Counted from the first letter of the stretch, positions 28,818 through 40,548 are shown. The stretch: 64,000 bases of DNA from Methylohalobius crimeensis 10Ki (GCF_000421465.1 NZ_ATXB01000001.1:682001-746000), one strand, 5' to 3'. Notes: generated from the letters alone by a model not told the origin. A program made the numbers and translations.

Positions 28818-29561
28818 TCAAGGACGCGGAGGTTGGGGGGATATTTCCGCCATCTGCGCCTCGATCCATGCTTCCGCCTGGCGGTTGATCTCGTCCGCGG
28901 AGAGGGTTTGCCCGTCCAGGGGCGGGCCGATTCTGAGCCGGATCGTTCCGGGATACTTGAGGAAACTGTTGCGCGGCCAGAATTCTCCGGCGTTGTGGGC
29001 CACCGGCACCACCGGAACGCCGGCGCGCTGGGCGAGGATACCGCCCGAGCCGGCATAGCGCCGTTTTTCCCCCGGAGCGACGCGGGTGCCTTCCGGGAAG
29101 ATGACGATCCAGTGTCCTTCCTTGAGTCGCTGTTTTCCCTGCTTGAGCAGGGCGGCCATCGCCGCCCGGCGTTGGCCGCGGTCGATGGCGATGTGATGGT
29201 AGCGGGCCAGGCACCAGCCGAAGAAGGGGATGCTTAGAAGCTCCCGCTTGAGTACGTAGACGGTTTTGGGAAAGAGCAGAAACAACATCAAGGTTTCCCA
29301 AGCGGACTGATGCTTGCTCAGCGCCACGCCGCTTTGGGACGGAATGTTCTCCAGCCCTTCGATCTCCACCTTAAGGCCGCAAATGTAAGTGACCGCCAGA
29401 ATCTGGAGGCGCGCCCACCAGCGCGCCCAAAGATAGCGATATTCGTACTTGGAGAGGAAGGATACCCCGAGCACGACGGGCGTGAGGACGAAGGTGATCG
29501 CCGATTGGACCGCCAGAAAAAGGGCCGAACGCAAATAAATGCCCGGTGTCGCTTTTCCCAT
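28818..29561 (-). CDS. plsC: 1-acyl-sn-glycerol-3-phosphate acyltransferase (PlsC family)
   Basis: 247 residues with one or two N-terminal membrane segments. Acyltransferase motif I is KHQSAWET (HX4E variant of HX4D, common in proteobacterial homologues) and motif III is FPEGTR. It acylates lysophosphatidic acid to phosphatidic acid at the inner membrane. It starts 4 bases after glyS stops and follows glyQS as a probable operon. Substrate assignment is by family; other lysophospholipid acyltransferases are possible. Confidence 0.85.
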   Translation of the reverse strand: MGKATPGIYLRSALFLAVQSAITFVLTPVVLGVSFLSKYEYRYLWARWWARLQILAVTYICGLKVEIEGLENIPSQSGVALSKHQSAWETLMLFLLFPKTVYVLKRELLSIPFFGWCLARYHHIAIDRGQRRAAMAALLKQGKQRLKEGHWIVIFPEGTRVAPGEKRRYAGSGGILAQRAGVPVVPVAHNAGEFWPRNSFLKYPGTIRLRIGPPLDGQTLSADEINRQAEAWIEAQMAEISPQPPRP

Positions 29562-29565
29562 GGCC

Positions 29566-31637
29566 TTATCCTTGCAGCCGGGAAATATCGGCGATCTGAA
29601 GAAAGAGCTCGGAGGTGGCGGCCAGAAGGTTCAGCCGGTTTCGGCGAAGCGCCTCGTCCTCCGCCATCACCATCACCTGATCGAAAAAGGCATCCACCGT
29701 TTCCTTGAGCTCCGCCAGGTGTCGGAGGGCTGAAGTGTAATCGCGTTGGGCCAGGAACGGTTCGACTTGGTCGTGGGCTTGCTCGACGGCCCGGTGCATC
29801 GCTTGTTCGGCTTCGTGTTGAAGCAAGGCGGGGTCGACGGGCGCGAAACTTGTCATTTGGCTTTGCCGCAGGATGTTCCGAATCCGCTTGTTGGCCGCCG
29901 CCAGACTCTCGGCCTCGGGCAGTCGGCGGAAGGCGTGAACCGCCTCGATGCGATGCAAGAAATCCAATGGCTTTTCGGGCTTGAGGGCGGCCACCGATTC
30001 GAATTCATCGGGCGTGAATTGCCGATCGATCAGATAATTTTTGAGCCGGTCGAGCATGAATTCGTAGAGGGTGCTGATCGTTTCCGCCCGATCGAAGTCG
30101 TGTGGATAAAGTTCGGCGGCTTTCTCCAGCAGCGCGGGCAGGCTCAAATCCAGGCGTCCTTCCAGCACGATGCGGAGGACTCCCAGGGCCGCCCGGCGAA
30201 GGGCATAGGGATCTTTGGCGCCGCTGGGAGCGAGCCCGATGCTGAAAATCCCGGCCAAGGTATCGAGCTTGTCCGCCAGCGCCAGGATTTGGCCGGTCAC
30301 GGTCTCCGGCAGTATTCCGCCGGCTTGGCGGGGGCGATACTGCTCGTCCAGCGCGGCCGCCACCTCCGGATCTTCTCCTTGCGCCCGAGCGTAATAGCGG
30401 CCCATGACGCCCTGAAGTTCCGGAAACTCCCCCACCAGGTCGGTGACCAAATCGGTCTTGGCGAGCCTTGCGGCGCGCACCGCATTGCCGGCATCGGCAT
30501 GGAGGCGATCGGCCAAATAGGCGGCCAATTTTTCCAGTCGCCGGGTCTTGTCCAGGAGCGTGCCCAGTTTGCGCTGAAAAACGATGCCGGCCAGTTGGTC
30601 GAGCCGGTCTTCGAGAGACACTTTGAGATCCTGCCGCCAGAAAAATTCGGCATCGGCAAGGCGTGGCCGGATGACCCGCTCGTTGCCGGCGCGAACCGTT
30701 TCGGGGCGCTTGCTGTCGAGATTGGCGATGGCGATGAAACGCGGCTGCAAATTGCCGTCCGAGCCCAGGACGGGAAAATATTTTTGATGGGATTGCATGA
30801 CCGTGATCAGCACTTCCCGCGGCAGGGACAGAAAACGTTCCTCGAACGATCCCAATAACCCCACCGGCCATTCCACCAGGGCGGTGACCTCGTCCAGCAA
30901 GTCTTCTTCGATATGGGCGGTGCCGCCGGCTTCCCGGGCCAGTTTCAAGGCTTGGCGGTGAATATGGCGGCGGCGTTCGTCGAAGTCGGCGATGACCCGC
31001 CCGCGGCTTTGCAGCAGTTGGCCGTAATGAGCGGGGTGGGAAAGCGCAATCGGCTCGGGGCAATGGAAGCGGTGGCCTCGGGTGCGGGAACCGGTTTTCA
31101 CTCCCAGAATTTCCGTTTCGATCGACTCTTCTCCGAACAGCAATACCGCCCAGTGGACCGGCCGCACGAATTCATCCTCCCGCTCGCCCCAGCGCATGCG
31201 CTTGGGGATGGGCAGGGCGGCGAGGGCTTGCCGCAGAAGTTCGGGAATCAATTCGGCGGCCGGGGCTCCGGACTGATGCAGACGGCACAGCAGCCATTCG
31301 CCCTTGGCGTTCTTGAGGGTCTCCAATTCCTCCACCGCCACGCCGCAGCTTTGGGCGAAGCCGAGCGCCGCGCGCGTGGGCCGGCCGTCGGCGTCGAAGG
31401 CGGCTTTCAGCGCCGGGCCGCGGCGCTCCGCGATGCGGTCCGGTTGATGTTCGGCCAACTGGTGCACGATCAGGGCCAGCCGGCGGGGGGTGGCGTAGGC
31501 TTGAATCTGGTCGAAGGCTAGTTCGGCTTTTTCCAGGCGGGTGCCCACTTCGTCCCGCAGGGATTCCATCAGGGTGCGCAAGGCTTTGGGAGGCAGTTCT
31601 TCGGTACCCAGTTCGAACAGCAGATCGCGCGTGACCA

Positions 31638-31638
<1 letters not shown>
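29566..31638 (-). CDS. glyS: Glycyl-tRNA synthetase beta subunit
   Basis: 690 residues, the normal length. N-terminus TRDLLFELGTEELPPKAL is diagnostic; the C-terminal region (DFDRAETISTLYEFMLDRLKN and later ALRHLAELKETVDAFFDQVMV) is the DALR-type anticodon-binding domain. With GlyQ it forms the alpha2beta2 enzyme charging tRNA-Gly. The ATG at 31638 overlaps the glyQ TGA by one base, with AAGGAGGAAAA upstream, which fixes the start even though the frame stays open further upstream through glyQ. Confidence 0.96.
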
Positions 31639-32555
<917 letters not shown>

Positions 32556-32627
32556 GTTGCTCGTTGATCGGTTAAAAGACGGTATTATACTGACTCGGTT
32601 AAATCATTGGAAAAACGAATCGAATCG

Positions 32628-33146
32628 ATGTGCTGCCGAATCAATTGGAAAGGGGTGTTCCTGTTATTGTGGTTGGGACTCCTGGGAGGCTGTGGTTTTC
32701 ATCTGCGCGGGGCGGTGGAATTGCCGCCGGAAAAACGGGTGATTGCCTTGCTGGGCATTCCCTTGAACCATCCGTTCGCGAGCTATATGCAGCAGATTTT
32801 GGCTTATTCGGGCGGCCGCTTGGTCGCCGATCCGCAGGAGGCCGCCACGGTGCTGGTGATTCCGGAGATTCGCGAGGATCGGCGGGAATTGTCTTTGGAT
32901 GAGAACGGCAAGGCGATCGAATTCGAATTGATCTACCGCCTCCGCTTCGAGGCCCGCACGCCCGACGGCAAAGTGCTGGTGCCGATGCAACCTCTCGCCC
33001 TTCACCGGATCTATCTCAATCCCCAGGTGGAGGTGATCGGCAAGGCCGAGGAGGAAGCGATCATCCGGGAAGAGATGCGACGGGAGGCGGTGCATACCGT
33101 CATGCGGCGCTTGCGGAAGGTTTTGGAGGCGCCGAGTGAAGGTTAA
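32628..33146 (+). CDS. lptE: LPS-assembly lipoprotein LptE
   Basis: 172 residues. The signal peptide ends in lipobox LLGGC, followed by GFHLRGAVELPPE, the classic LptE (RlpB) N-terminus. It plugs and assembles the LptD outer-membrane LPS translocon. First gene of lptE-holA-proA-nadD-rsfS; the usual upstream leuS is absent here, replaced by divergent glyQS. The ATG at 32628 has a weak ribosome site. It overlaps holA by 11 bases. Confidence 0.92.
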   Translation: MCCRINWKGVFLLLWLGLLGGCGFHLRGAVELPPEKRVIALLGIPLNHPFASYMQQILAYSGGRLVADPQEAATVLVIPEIREDRRELSLDENGKAIEFELIYRLRFEARTPDGKVLVPMQPLALHRIYLNPQVEVIGKAEEEAIIREEMRREAVHTVMRRLRKVLEAPSEG

Positions 33147-34171
33147 ATTCAGTCAACTTGCCGCTCAGCTGAAATCCGGGCTGGCGCCGATTTATCTCCT
33201 ATACGGGGACGAACCGCTCCAACTGGCCGAGGCGGCCGACATGATCCGCCGTGCCTGCCGCGAGCGAGGCTTCGAAGAACGTCAGGTCTACGCGGTATTG
33301 CCCGGTTTCGATTGGAATCTCTTGGCTGGCGAGGCCGACGCCCTGTCCTTGTTTTCAGCCAATCGGCTGCTGGAAGTGCGGGTGCCGGAAGGTAAGGTGG
33401 GCAAGGAGGGCGCGCGCGTATTGACCCATTACGCCGAGCGGCCTCCCGAGGCCACCGTGCTTCTGCTGACCTTGGAGAATCTGGCGTCCGGAGAGCAGAA
33501 AAAACGCTGGTTCGCTCGCTTGGAGGCGACCGGTGTGGCGGTTCAGACGCGTTCCCCCGAGGGCCGCGATTTCAAGGCATGGTTGGCCCATCGTGCCAAA
33601 TCCCGAGACGTGCGGCTGCATCCCGAGGCGATTCAGCTGTTGGCCGTCCGGACCGAAGGCAATCTCCTGGCCGCGGCGCAGGAAATCGACAAGTTGTATG
33701 TGCTTTACGGGGGCGCAGAAGTGGACGCCGATCTGTTGGCGGAGACCGTGGCCGACAGTGCCCGCTTCGACGTGTTCGATTTGACCGAGGCCTTGTTGTC
33801 GGGTCAAGTGCACCGGGTTGATCGGACCTTGGCGGGGCTGAGGGCGGAAGGCATGGCGCCGGCCGTGGTATTATGGGCAATTACCCGCGAGTTGCGTCTT
33901 TTGCTGCAGCTTGGGGAGGATCGGCGCCGAGGCGTGCCGATAACAGCAAGCTGCCGCCGCCTGCGTCTTTGGGAGCGGCGTAGAATCCAACTGGAGCGGG
34001 CGTTGAAGCGTCTTAGTCGGTTCCAGCTGCACGCGGCGATAAAATCCGCCGCCCGCATCGACGCCGTCATCAAGGGCCGAGTCGGGGGGGATGCCTGGGA
34101 GCAGCTTCGGGATGTCTGTCTGGCGCTGGCCAGCGGTGATGCGACACCGGGTAATCCAGAAAAACTTTTGT

Positions 34172-34179
<8 letters not shown>
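33136..34179 (+). CDS. holA: DNA polymerase III delta subunit
   Basis: 347 residues, GTG start overlapping the lptE end. N-terminal [31 protein letters not shown] is the delta-subunit AAA+-like domain that opens the beta clamp; the C-terminal helical domain ([35 protein letters not shown]) is typical. It is the wrench of the clamp loader. The stop overlaps the start region of proA. Confidence 0.93.
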
Positions 34180-35442
<1,263 letters not shown>

Positions 35443-35446
<4 letters not shown>

Positions 35447-36084
35447 TCGGCGTCTACGGCGGAACCTTCGATCCGGTTCATTACGGCCACCTGCGCACCG
35501 CTTTGGAAGTCAAGGAGGCGTTGACTTTGGACCAGGTGCGCTTCATTCCCTGCCGCCTGCCGCCTCACCGGCAGCGGCCGTCGGTCCCTTCGGAGGCGCG
35601 GCGGCACATGCTGGAGGTGGCGTTGACGGATGCTCCCCCGGAATTCGTGCTCGATCCTCGCGAGCTGGAACGCACCGGTCCTTCCTACATGGTCGATACG
35701 CTCGCTTCGCTGCGGGCGGAAGTGGAGGACCGGCCGTTGTGTCTGATCCTGGGCTTGGATGCTTTCCGGGATTTGCCCGCTTGGCACCGCTGGGAGACGA
35801 TTTTCGATTTGGCCCATGTGGTGGTAATGACCCGCCCGGGCTATTCTTCCCGCTGGCCTGCTCCCTTGAAGGATCAAGTGACGGTACGAGTATCAGAGGA
35901 AAAGCCCGGTTTGCCAGCCACTCCGGCCGGGAAGATTTATTTTCAACCGGTTACCCAGTTGGATATTTCCGCGACCTTTATTCGTCAATGTTTGGCGGCC
36001 GGACGCGATCCCCGCTATCTTTTGCCCCCCGGTGTATTGGCCTTGATTCGCCGTAAGGGGTATTATCGGAATCCCTTGTCTTAA
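35443..36084 (+). CDS. nadD: Nicotinate-nucleotide adenylyltransferase
   Basis: 213 residues. The N-terminus [19 protein letters not shown] is the nucleotidyltransferase signature and ISATFIRQ matches the ISSTxxR motif. It makes nicotinate adenine dinucleotide in NAD synthesis. The GTG at 35443 overlaps the proA TGA by three bases (GTGA), which decides the start. Followed by rsfS, 11 bases downstream, as in most gammaproteobacteria. Confidence 0.95.
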
Positions 36085-36095
36085 ATACAGATACT

Positions 36096-36449
36096 ATGAT
36101 CGAAACCGAGCAATTGCTGGATTGGATACTGGATGCCTTGGACGACCTCAAGGCGAAGGATGTCGCCACGATCGACGTGCGCGGCAAGACCAGCGTCACC
36201 GATTACATGGTGGTCGCCTCGGGAACTTCCGAGCGCCACGTTCGCGCCTTGGCCGAGAATGTGGTGGAAAAACTGTCCGAGCATCACATGAAACCGCTAG
36301 GAGTGGAAGGGCAGCATGCCCGCGACTGGGTTTTGGTGGACGCCGGCGACGTCATCGTCCACGTGATGTTGCCCGAGACCCGGGCGTTTTACCAGCTGGA
36401 AAAATTATGGCAAGTGGATGCTGCCGGAGAGGATCTGGCGCCCGCTTGA
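36096..36449 (+). CDS. rsfS: Ribosomal silencing factor RsfS
   Basis: 117 residues of the DUF143/Iojap family: [38 protein letters not shown] and [34 protein letters not shown]. It binds L14 and blocks subunit joining under starvation. Last gene of the lptE operon. A hairpin terminator follows. Confidence 0.95.
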   Translation: MIETEQLLDWILDALDDLKAKDVATIDVRGKTSVTDYMVVASGTSERHVRALAENVVEKLSEHHMKPLGVEGQHARDWVLVDAGDVIVHVMLPETRAFYQLEKLWQVDAAGEDLAPA

Positions 36450-36487
36450 GTTCTGATCCGTCTTAGAGCGCTCCCCACGCCAATGTC

Positions 36488-36513
36488 AAAGCACTATGTT
36501 GAAATGTGCTTTT
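36488..36513. terminator. Bidirectional hairpin between rsfS and soxZ
   Basis: AAAGCAC at 36488-36494 and GTGCTTT at 36506-36512 form a 7-bp stem with A-rich and T-rich flanks, so it can end transcripts from both convergent genes. It overlaps the soxZ stop codon. Confidence 0.65.
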
Positions 36514-36805
36514 AGGGAAGCTGGATGGTGAGTCGCCCTTGGTTGTCGCGATCATCCCGCCAATGGATTTCGAGTAATTGGCCGGGGCGGCTAGCGTTCA
36601 GTCGAAAAGTGAGCAAGGGGTCCGTCGTGACGCCCTTGCCCAGGCTCCCTGCCATGATCCGTTTGCCGTTGAAATAAAGCGCCAGGCGCTTCAAGCACCC
36701 CGTCGGGCGATCTGCCCGGTTGGCGCGAGTCTCGCTGGGCGAGAGCAAAAGGCGGATTTCCACGGTTCCGTCCGGAAGCCGCAGGCTGCGGTGTTGGATT
36801 CGCAT
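36512..36805 (-). CDS. soxZ: Sulfur-carrier partner protein SoxZ
   Basis: 97 residues, Ig-like beta sandwich of the SoxZ family (LALYFNGKRIMAGSLGKGVTTDPLLTFRLNASRPGQLLEIHWRDDRDN). SoxZ pairs with SoxY to carry sulfur intermediates in the periplasm. The ATG overlaps the soxY TGA by one base, so the two are coupled. No soxA, X, B, C or D is in the window. Confidence 0.88.
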   Translation of the reverse strand: MRIQHRSLRLPDGTVEIRLLLSPSETRANRADRPTGCLKRLALYFNGKRIMAGSLGKGVTTDPLLTFRLNASRPGQLLEIHWRDDRDNQGRLTIQLP

Positions 36806-37236
36806 CAGTCGCAGCCTTCGCTCACGCTGACTTTGCTGCGCTGCTGGAAATAGCGTCCGGCCGCCCGGACGACGGCGATCACCTCGCTATCCTCGACAAT
36901 CTTTAGCTGGGTTCGGATATAGGGGTGCATGGGAGGGGCGAGATCGAAGCGCGCCGCCAAGGATTCCGGGTTACCGCTTACCAATAGGGCGATCAGATCC
37001 GTTCCCGCCAGCCGGCTGTGTACGATAACCGGAACCGCCAGCCGGGTTTCGGGGGTGGTGGGGACGACGAGTTCCACGCCTCGGTGGAATTCCGCTGTCT
37101 TGCCTCGAGTAAGACGTTCGAGGGCGCGATCCGAGGCGGATTTTTCCGCCGCCCGCCCGGACGGCAACAGTAATCCCCCGCCCAGGCACAACAGCATGCG
37201 GATGAAATCGCGGCGCGATCTAGGGAAGCTCGGCAT
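36805..37236 (-). CDS. soxY: Sulfur-carrier protein SoxY with atypical C-terminal Cys context
   Basis: About 143 residues. A twin-arginine signal (RSRRDFIRMLLCLGGGLLLPSG) exports it folded to the periplasm. The SoxY domain follows (VELVVPTTPETRLAVPVIVHSRLAGTDLIALLVSGNPE). SoxY normally ends in GGCGG with the Cys bearing the sulfur substrate; here the protein ends SVSEGCD, with a Cys in the second-last position but without the flanking glycines. An in-frame Met seven codons upstream (37257) is an alternative start. It overlaps thiE. Confidence 0.82.
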   Translation of the reverse strand: MPSFPRSRRDFIRMLLCLGGGLLLPSGRAAEKSASDRALERLTRGKTAEFHRGVELVVPTTPETRLAVPVIVHSRLAGTDLIALLVSGNPESLAARFDLAPPMHPYIRTQLKIVEDSEVIAVVRAAGRYFQQRSKVSVSEGCD

Positions 37237-37858
37237 GGGTTTCGAATAAATCTGCATAGCGTCGAGCGGCTTTTTCGGGATCGGATTGGCTGAAAACTCC
37301 GTGAATCACCGCCAGATAATCGGCCCCCGCCTGTAAAAGCGCCGAGCCGTTTTCCGGCGTAATCCCGCCGATGGCGACGATGGGACAGTTGAGGCGGGAT
37401 TTGGCCGTGGTGAGCAAGTCCAGAGGTGCCGGCGTGGCGTGGGGCTTGGTCGGGGAGGAAAAGAAGGCGCCGAACGCCACGTATGTCGCCCCGGCTTTCC
37501 GGGCGGCGACGGCCCGGTCCAAGTCGGCGTAGCAGGAGGCGCCGATAACGGCGTCCGGTCCCAATCGGGTTCGTGCCCGCTGGAGGTCGGTATCTTCGCG
37601 GCCCAGATGGACGCCGTCGGCACCCATTTGGCGGGCCAGCTCGATGTCGTCGTTGATGATGAGGGGAACCCGATGGGCGCGGCATGATCTCAGCAAGAGG
37701 CGGGCTTCGGCGGGGGCCAGGCGGCGGTGTTTGTCGCGCAGCTGGAGGATTCGAGCGCCGCCTTTCAGGGCCGCCTCGACCTGAGGCAGTAGGCGGTCGC
37801 AATCGTGAGGATCTGCGGTGATGGCGTACAGCCCGCGGGCGGGAAGCGGCGATGACAT
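37220..37858 (-). CDS. thiE: Thiamine-phosphate synthase
   Basis: 212 residues, TIM barrel: ARGLYAITADPHD, RILQLRDKHR (pyrophosphate site), INDDIELARQMGADGVHLGREDTDL, YVAFGAFFSSPTKP, PIVAIGGITPENG. It joins HMP-pyrophosphate and thiazole phosphate. The ATG at 37858 lies one base after the thiD stop, deciding the start. Its 3' end overlaps soxY by 17 bases. Confidence 0.94.
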   Translation of the reverse strand: MSSPLPARGLYAITADPHDCDRLLPQVEAALKGGARILQLRDKHRRLAPAEARLLLRSCRAHRVPLIINDDIELARQMGADGVHLGREDTDLQRARTRLGPDAVIGASCYADLDRAVAARKAGATYVAFGAFFSSPTKPHATPAPLDLLTTAKSRLNCPIVAIGGITPENGSALLQAGADYLAVIHGVFSQSDPEKAARRYADLFETHAELP

Positions 37859-37859
37859 G

Positions 37860-38639
37860 TCAACTCCAGAACAAGCGGTAGGGAAGTATTTGCCCATGAC
37901 CGAGCCGGAAGCCGTATTTGATCGAGTTCCAGGTGTATTGTTGCGCCTTGCGGACGGCTTCTTCCAGCGGCATGTCCTGGGCGAGCAGTGCGGTCAAGGC
38001 GGAAGCAAGGGTGCAGCCGCTCCCGTGGGCGCTCTGGGGAAGTCTTTCCCAGGTGAAGGTTTTGCGGCCGCCGCCATGATAGAGGGTATTGTAAACCAGC
38101 GGCGTAACCTCGTCGCCGCCGGTGACGAGGACCGCCCGGCAGCCGGTTGCCAATAGCGCTTCCGCGCAGGCGGAGGTTTCGCGTTGCCCGCTCAAGCGCT
38201 GAGCTTCCCCGCGGTTGGGGGTCAACACGGTGGCGAGGGGAAGTAATTGCTCCCGAATGATTTGAATCAAGTTGTCATCGGCCAGGGAGCTGCCGCCGCC
38301 GGTGCTCAGAACCGGATCGATGACGACGATATCGGGTTGATGGGTGCGCAGCACGGAGACGATCGCTTGCGCGATCTCGGCCGATCCCAGTAAGCCGATT
38401 TTGACCGCTCGGATAGGGATATCGCTGAAAAGCACATCGATTTGTTGAGTCAGGTTGGCCGCCGATTGAGGCGATAGCAGGGTAATATCGCGGGTGTCTT
38501 GGGCGGTGAGGCAAGTAACCACGGACAGGGGGTGGCATCCCTGGCTGAGGATGGATTCGATGTCCGCCTGGATGCCTGCGCCTCCGGTAGGGTCGTGTCC
38601 GGAGATGGAGAGTACGGGAATAAGCGATGAAGTGATCAA
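37860..38639 (-). CDS. thiD: Hydroxymethylpyrimidine/phosphomethylpyrimidine kinase
   Basis: 259 residues of the ribokinase fold: VLSISGHDPTGGAGIQADIES at the N-terminus and the catalytic anion-hole HGSGCTLASALTA. It makes HMP-pyrophosphate for ThiE, encoded directly downstream. It is divergent from the next gene across 76 bases. No TPP riboswitch was recognised upstream. Confidence 0.94.
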   Translation of the reverse strand: MITSSLIPVLSISGHDPTGGAGIQADIESILSQGCHPLSVVTCLTAQDTRDITLLSPQSAANLTQQIDVLFSDIPIRAVKIGLLGSAEIAQAIVSVLRTHQPDIVVIDPVLSTGGGSSLADDNLIQIIREQLLPLATVLTPNRGEAQRLSGQRETSACAEALLATGCRAVLVTGGDEVTPLVYNTLYHGGGRKTFTWERLPQSAHGSGCTLASALTALLAQDMPLEEAVRKAQQYTWNSIKYGFRLGHGQILPYRLFWS

Positions 38640-38715
38640 GATATCAGCCGTCGGGAAGCGGAAATAGATGGTCTAAACTTCCAGATAGATCGATCTTCGG
38701 GGTGGATGCCGAAAC

Positions 38716-39198
38716 GTGAAATTGAATAATTATACCAGTCTGGTTGCAGTAATTCGGGCATTTTGTCTGCTGGTGGACCATTTGGAGGTGTATTCGCCGA
38801 CGACTTGGCTCAGGGAAATGAATCATTTGTTGCCGCAGATCGAAGCAGGCATGGAGCAACTGGAACTGGAGGCCGGTTACGGTTTTTTTGTTTTGCCCGA
38901 TCTCGACTATCGCTTCCGCATGTTTTGTCGGCTGAAAGCGTTCCTGGGGGATTGGGACGAATATGCGTTGCCCGGAGATGGCGATGACGGTTCGGTCGAT
39001 TTGTCCGGCAGCTTGGCGGACGATTTTACCGATCTATATTTCGAATTGCGTCGCGGATTGGATTTATACGATGCCGACGATCACGATCCCTTGCCTTCTT
39101 TGATCCTTTGGTATACCGGTTATGTGCTGCATTGGGAAGAACATTTGCGCGAGGCTCGGCGGCGATTGGAAAGATTGCATCGGCAACGGGTCTTTTGA
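38716..39198 (+). CDS. Hypothetical protein, possible DUF5063 family
   Basis: 160 residues, GTG start. Acidic, helical, with DFTDLYFELRRGLDLYDADDHDPLPSLILWYTGYVLHWEEHLREARRRLERLH at the C-terminus; this YxxLxxGLxLY...WxxHW pattern resembles DUF5063, but I am not sure. There is no signal peptide or metal motif. It is divergent from thiD and single. Function unknown. Confidence 0.6.
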   Translation: MKLNNYTSLVAVIRAFCLLVDHLEVYSPTTWLREMNHLLPQIEAGMEQLELEAGYGFFVLPDLDYRFRMFCRLKAFLGDWDEYALPGDGDDGSVDLSGSLADDFTDLYFELRRGLDLYDADDHDPLPSLILWYTGYVLHWEEHLREARRRLERLHRQRVF

Positions 39199-39399
39199 GT
39201 GCGCTTCGAGAAGGGGCGAGAACGAACGTTGCAATGTGGGCGGCCGGAGGCGATCGCCCGAAATCATCGGGAGAATTTTCGATTATTCTTTGAGCCTGCA
39301 ACCAGGATGCTGCGGTGGCTCCGGCCTGGGGGAGGCGTTGATTCTGACTCAATCACCTGATACATTCATCCAGAGTCATTTGGTTGTTGTAGTTGTCTT

Positions 39400-39849
39400 A
39401 TGCCTCATGCTTTAAGGCTGTACTACCCCGCCGCGCCAAGCGGTGCCGATTTCTGGCGGTCCTTGGGAATCCCGCCGCGCGGCAATCGGCTGCATGAAGC
39501 GCTGCGCCGAGGCTTGCCCTATGCCGTGTTCGGGAGGCTCGCGGAACTTGCCGGGCTGGATAGAAAGGCGTTGGCGAAGTTTGCCGCGATCGCCCCGGCG
39601 ACATTGCAGCGGCGGGCGAAAGCCGGGCGCTTCAATCAAGACGAGAGTGACCGGCTATACCGACTCGCCGAGGTGCTGAAAGCGGCCACCGACCTGTTCG
39701 AAGGGGACAGGGATGCGGCAAACGCCTGGCTGAACAAGCCGATCCGGGGGTTGGGAGGGCGCCGCCCCATGGAGATGCTGGCGACTTCGGCCGAAACCGA
39801 AGCCGTGTTGGATCTCATCGGCCGCTTGGAACACGGCGTGTTCACTTGA
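39400..39849 (+). CDS. Antitoxin of Xre/MbcA/ParS family (DUF2384)
   Basis: 149 residues. The N-terminal part (LDRKALAKFAAIAPATLQRRAKAGRFNQDESDRLYRLAEVLKAATDLFEGD) is an Xre-like helix-turn-helix and the C-terminus (ANAWLNKPIRGLGGRRPMEMLATSAETEAVLDLIGRLEHGVF) is the DUF2384 antitoxin domain. Such proteins neutralise RES toxins and repress their own promoter. Its stop overlaps the toxin TTG by TTGA. The start at 39400 has no clear ribosome site. Confidence 0.9.
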   Translation: MPHALRLYYPAAPSGADFWRSLGIPPRGNRLHEALRRGLPYAVFGRLAELAGLDRKALAKFAAIAPATLQRRAKAGRFNQDESDRLYRLAEVLKAATDLFEGDRDAANAWLNKPIRGLGGRRPMEMLATSAETEAVLDLIGRLEHGVFT

Positions 39850-40313
39850 GCGATCTAACCGCCTATCGCTTGGTGAAGCGAAAATGGGCCGCCCAGGCTT
39901 TCGACGGCGAGGGTGCGAAACGGTTCGGCGGGCGCTGGAACAGCCGGGGAAATCCTTGCATTTATTTGGCGGTTTCCGAATCCTTGGCGATATTGGAGAT
40001 GCTGGTGCATTTGGATGACCACCGCTTGCTTCGGCATTATGTGCTGTTCGAGTTGGCGCTGCCGGATCGGGAAATTCTTTATCTCGCGTCTGAAAACCTG
40101 CCCGATTGCTGGCGAGATGATCCGGCACCGCCGGAAACGGCCGAAATCGGCGACAGTTGGTTGAAAGAGCACGCCAGTTTGGCGCTGGCGGTCCCCAGTG
40201 TGATCGTTCCCCGCGAATGGAATTTGCTCCTCAACCCGGCTCATCCCGGCTTTGCCGAGGTCGTGGGGCGAGCCAGGGAGCAACCGTTCGAACCGGATCG
40301 TCGCCTGCTGTAA
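39846..40313 (+). CDS. RES-domain toxin (NAD+-degrading)
   Basis: 155 residues, TTG start overlapping the antitoxin stop. RES-domain markers are KRFGGRWNSRGNPCIYLAVSESLAILEML; conserved Arg and Tyr of the family are present. RES toxins break down NAD+ (ADP-ribosyltransferase-like fold). The order antitoxin-toxin with overlap is typical. It lies 105 bases upstream of tRNA-Val. Confidence 0.9.
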   Translation: MSDLTAYRLVKRKWAAQAFDGEGAKRFGGRWNSRGNPCIYLAVSESLAILEMLVHLDDHRLLRHYVLFELALPDREILYLASENLPDCWRDDPAPPETAEIGDSWLKEHASLALAVPSVIVPREWNLLLNPAHPGFAEVVGRAREQPFEPDRRLL

Positions 40314-40373
40314 TTGACGGCTTCCCGGAAGACAGGTCCCTCAGTCCCTTCCCACCGGGTGAATTGATTTCTC

Positions 40374-40402
40374 TTTACAGGGGAAGCGAATTATAGGATA
40401 AT
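40374..40402 (+). promoter_or_regulatory. Candidate sigma-70 promoter of tRNA-Val
   Basis: TTTACA at 40374-40379 and GATAAT at 40397-40402 with a 17-base spacer; the predicted start is about 10 bases before the mature tRNA. Visual match only. Confidence 0.5.
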
Positions 40403-40418
40403 CAACCATCTTGATTGC

Positions 40419-40495
40419 AGGCGCGTAGCTCAGTTGGTTAGAGCACCACCTTGACATGGTGGGGGTCGTTGGTTCGAATCCAATCGCGCCTACCA
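40419..40495 (+). tRNA. tRNA-Val (anticodon GAC)
   Basis: 77 bases with encoded CCA. Acceptor AGGCGCG (40419-40425) pairs with CGCGCCT (40485-40491); the D arm is GCTCAGTTGGTTAGAGC, the anticodon loop TTGACAT on stem CCACC/GGTGG gives GAC, and the T arm contains TTCGAAT. It sits directly upstream of thrS. Confidence 0.96.
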
Positions 40496-40505
40496 TTAAA
40501 CTCCA

Positions 40506-40538
40506 AAGCATCGCTTGGCGGTGCTTTTTGTTTTTTGG
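40506..40538 (+). terminator. Intrinsic terminator/leader hairpin between tRNA-Val and thrS
   Basis: AAGCATCGC (40506-40514) and GCGGTGCTT (40518-40526) form a 9-bp stem with one G-U pair and a 3-base loop, followed by a T-rich run to 40536. It ends about 12 bases before the thrS ATG, so it could both end the tRNA transcript and limit or hide thrS initiation. Confidence 0.75.
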
Positions 40539-40548
40539 CTAAAAAACC

